A DNA stretch of 64,000 nucleotides. Origin: Acridotheres tristis. Its lineage: Eukaryota > Chordata > Aves > Passeriformes > Sturnidae. Shown piece by piece: positions 60,495 through 64,000 of this stretch. Below the pieces are notes generated by a model. The model searched no databases. It was given only the letters and a program-made list of their open reading frames with translations, and was not told the origin of the DNA. Position numbers and translations under genes: made by a program. How positions within the stretch are numbered: position 1 is the first letter of the stretch; each line of letters opens with the position of its first letter. The stretch is from NCBI GenBank assembly GCA_037013685.1, contig CM072884.1:5208001-5272000 (forward strand), written 5' to 3'.

Positions 60495-63400
60495 GCAACC
60501 CCTTAGTCCTTGTTCCATCCCTCAGCATGACATCCCAAACCCCCTGCTGACATGATTTTGGCATTCTGAACAGAATAATGATGCCTTGGAGTACCAGAGG
60601 GAAGGGCAAGCTTATTCCCTGTATGATCTCCTTTATCTGTGCCTTTTTTTTTTCCTTGTCTCCAGGCTGTTAGGGGATTGGGAATTGTGGTTAAAGCTGC
60701 TGCTTCAGGCTGGTGCTTCAAATCCAGCCCAAGCTAACAATGGCTGTTTCAGTGTATGTAAAATTAACTTTTCCCAGGTTTCAGTGGATCCTGGGCTGCA
60801 CCTCTTAAAATAATTGATAGTGCTGCCAGAAGTCTTAGCAGAGAAGCCAAAGACTGAAGTCATGATGTTCCCAGAGATCTTACTGGAGCTCTGAGCTGAA
60901 TCATATCTAAGGGGCAATGGGAGGTAATTATGGAGTTCAGGTGCTTTGGTCTGCATACCTGTTTTGGAGAGAAATAAAAAAGCAGCTCACACAGATACAT
61001 TCCCTGGCATATTCACCAGGTACATGTCCTGTACACAAACACTATTAACAAAATTTCTAAAAGCTTGTAAAACAGTATAGCTTGCTGTACCGGCTGTGTA
61101 ATACCTCACTGGAGGTCTGATGAGAATGTTACAACTGTATTTTACTGATTACTTCTGGTTTTATAGAAAAGCTAACACTTCCTTTAGTTTTAAGCCATAA
61201 AGCTGTGTCCAGTTCTGCAGGCCATGGTTTCTGCCCCATCACTCTGCTAAAGTCTTTTGTTAAAGTAATTTTACATTTCTCAGAGGATACTCCAAAAGGA
61301 TGGAAGAAAATAGCACAACAATGTAGGGTCGAAAAAATACGAAAATAACTGAATCAAAACAGCAACACTTCAATGTCCCTTCCTTAATGGTTTAGTTATT
61401 AACCATATACCTGAGAGCTAGACACACAGATGGCAGTAATTCCCCACCAATGCATAGTGCAGGATAAATGTCATGTTAAAATAATGCATTACTGTAAATT
61501 AATACATAAGTTTCCCAAAAAGTTCACTCAGTTTATATGAAATCGATGTATTAATTTATTAATATTTAATGCTTCTACTCTGTGAGCTCCAATAAGAGTT
61601 TTCTGTAGGCAGTTTGTCTTTTATTTACAGGCACATATAATTGTAGTCGACAGCAGGAACATAAAAATATTTGCAGGTAAATTTTACTCAAATAAAAATC
61701 ACAGTAACTTAAAATTATTTGAGGATGCTGAGAAATATATTTCAAATGTCAACTAAAGAGCAGTTAAACATATTTCAAACTGTCCCATCTGGCACAGCTG
61801 TAAATAATAATCTGTCAGTTTTAAACAGTCCTCTGTTGACTGTGTCAGCAAATGTTAGGATTATTTGCTATTATTGGACAATTTCATCTTTGAGTGTATT
61901 TATAAAGTTCTGCAGCACTGACACTAGTACATATATCATTTCTAGCAGATCAGTATAATGCTGAAAGAATCTTTGTGCAAACATACTTAAAGCTCTTCAT
62001 CTTTATGTCTGAAGATGTGGATATGGATGGAGTTAGAGAGATTTATCATCATCTTTACTTTGATCCCCTTTCCTCCAAAAAAAGCAGTAAGCTGAAAAAT
62101 TCATGCATCTGGAGAAGTAGGGAAGACAGTTTCATCTGCCACTGAAAGCAATTGCTTAGGCATGAGGGACTGGATGACTTCTGGATGTGAGTGGGTACAA
62201 CATAAATGTCTCACAGATATTATGTGCAGCACAGTGGTCTTTCATCAGAGCAGAATTTATAGCTACTAGATGAGTTGTGTGTAATGTGATTCCATAAATT
62301 ACTGTGAAAAGCAGACACCAGTACAATAGAAGTAAATACTGATGGCAGGAACCAGTGTAGGTTACCCTGTATGAACAAAGGAAAAAAATTGAGAGATGGC
62401 CTCGCTGCTGCTCAGGAGGGCTTTAACACTGACCTCACACTGGCAGGGATTCCTGCCATGAAAAATCAAATATTACGTGGTAAACTTTGTTTTATGAAAT
62501 ACGTTTTTCATTTAAGTAGCAGTTATCAGTTTGTTGCTTCCAGAACACTCTACCTGAGCTCAGGCCATGGTGTTACCTCTGCACAATGCATATAAAACTT
62601 TCCAACTTTCTAAGCCAAAAGTGGATGAAAAAAAAATGAGATGTTTAAGCACTAAATTTATACTGTTTCTTAAAGAAGAAAGCTAAACTAATTGTTTAAT
62701 TGCCTCTTTCCAAGCCCTGAAAACTTTTTTGTCCTAGAATTTTTTTCCAAGGGGTTGGGTAAAGAGGAGGTGCTTACAAATGTTCAGCAAAGGGCAGAGT
62801 AAAATGAATGTGAACGCAGCACTCAGTCAAGGTATTTCAAAAGCTGCTCTGAGAAGACACTTTATCCAACATCTCCCATTTCAATGTAAAATTACCACCT
62901 ACTCAGTATGTTATTTATGTGTATTCAAAAGCACAGCTACTTGCTTGCCTTTCAAACAGATGTTTTAACTATTTTCTTTGGTGTGCAAGCCCAGCACAGG
63001 AGATGTGCTGACAGTAAACCTGGTTCAACATTTCCTTGTATGTCACCGGCATTGTTTATTGAGTTCTGTTCTGTACTGTTTGTGCAAAGAATACTGGCAG
63101 GAAACAATGCTCAAGTGTCAGTGAAACAACCGGGCCAGAGGATTCCTCATTAAAGTAATTATGCATGAGAAGGACTTTGCTTGATTGTCAGCTTGAGCTG
63201 GTACTGACAGACTGGGAGACCAAACCAAATTTAACTTGCAGATAATGTATACTTTACAAGGAAGTAACGGAGAGACAACAACTTATAAAGTTCCTGCCTG
63301 CTGCTTTTATGACCACTTTGCAGACAGAACTATCATTTAAATGGAAGTAGAAAGCACTACTACCCTCTCCTGAAGATTTCATTGTAATCAAGTTAAATCT

Positions 63401-64000
63401 GTTTAGAACGGAATAGTCAGGTACAGAACACTTTTAAATGCATCATGAAAAATGTGTTGATGCAACAGTCTGTCCCTTCTGTGAAACGGAACTGGAGTAA
63501 AAAGCAGCTTTAATGGAAGGGTCTGTGAAATTTAGTGTCTGTGAGGTAGATTTAAGATAGACTGGGGTTTTTTTGTTTTGTTGTTTGCTTTATTTTAAAG
63601 CAGATAAATCTAACATTTTTCTTTCTTAAGTTGAATCTTTTGAAAGAACTGGTCTTGCATAAGCAGGAGGAACTTCATATGAGGATTGCAAAACTAAACA
63701 AAAAACCCTTGCCCAAAACCCAGTTCCTGAACCCTTCTCCAAGTGGAATATAAGGGTAACAATGTTCCAGCATCCTTCCAGATCCCTTCATGCTTCTGGG
63801 TTAGAAAGAGAGCAGATTCCCTCGACCTTCCCACAGCCCCCAGTTCTCTTGTTTCACTCTGTGGTTTGTAGCAGTGTTTCAAACACATCAGACTGAGGAT
63901 GAGAAAAAAGATGCTAGCAAATTGCATTTCCAGCTTTGAAAAAAAATCTGTGATCCAATTGAATTCCATTACTGCATATCAATTGTTATAAAGACAAAAA

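Larger units (their letters stand above)
58558..64000. other. Unique non-coding sequence, no gene recognised
   Basis: No transposon or recognisable gene is visible. It contains a T/G-rich (TTTG)n stretch (58590-58631), a GC-rich patch with G-runs and a stem-loop (60360-60560), AT-rich DNA at 61480-61720 and a patch near 63000-63240 that resembles a conserved non-coding element. Frames of 60-99 codons overlap on opposite strands (for example 59688-60005) and give no known protein. Confidence 0.65.

Noticed and set aside
1..64000. Possible CRISPR array, operon, phage, plasmid or other prokaryotic system
   Set aside because: The CR1 elements, CpG depletion, microsatellites and absence of dense coding all show vertebrate nuclear DNA. 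No regularly spaced repeats or gene clusters are present.

Overview
The window looks like gene-poor avian nuclear DNA, intergenic or deep intronic. Five or six of its repeats are CR1 LINE fragments whose 3' untranslated regions and octamer-like tails are typical of birds. I saw no L1, Alu-type SINE, DNA transposon or endogenous retrovirus. The DNA is AT-rich and CpG-depleted, and recognisable interspersed repeats cover only about 3%. A bird is the best reading. A songbird is plausible because A(7-8)C(4) tracts recur and repeat density is low, but I cannot prove that.

No open reading frame gave me a protein I recognise. The longest is 169 codons (minus strand, 54885-55394). It and several other long frames sit in GC-richer islets where stop codons are rarer, often with frames open on both strands at once, which argues against coding. 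I therefore annotate no confident protein-coding or RNA gene. A handful of segments are bounded by good splice acceptor and donor sequences with at least one open frame. They are listed as candidate exons at low confidence, because a 64-kb stretch of vertebrate DNA is expected to contain such pseudo-exons by chance.

Layout: 1-19154 is unique sequence with a poly-T tract, an exon-like block at 969-1122 and a pair of CpG-bearing palindromes near 9750. A long, old CR1 lies at 19155-19990 (minus). 19991-40663 is unique sequence with one weak CR1 relic near 23.6 kb and several exon-like blocks. A short CR1 tail lies at 40664-40808 (plus), followed by a perfect pentanucleotide satellite, (CTCTT)19, at 41681-41775. 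A CR1 tail remnant lies at 48573-48643, a small region dense in open frames at 52.2-52.9 kb, a CR1 relic near 55.5-55.8 kb, and the best-preserved CR1 at 58126-58557. The last 5.4 kb is unique sequence with a G-rich hairpin near 60.45 kb and a possible conserved element near 63.1 kb.

I found no convincing undescribed system. The items most worth testing are the twin palindromes at 9732-9773, the minus-strand exon candidates at 39487-39587 and 45621-45700 (whose reading phases would join), the strong-Kozak small frame at 52246-52509, and the (CTCTT)19 tract that ends in a splice acceptor.
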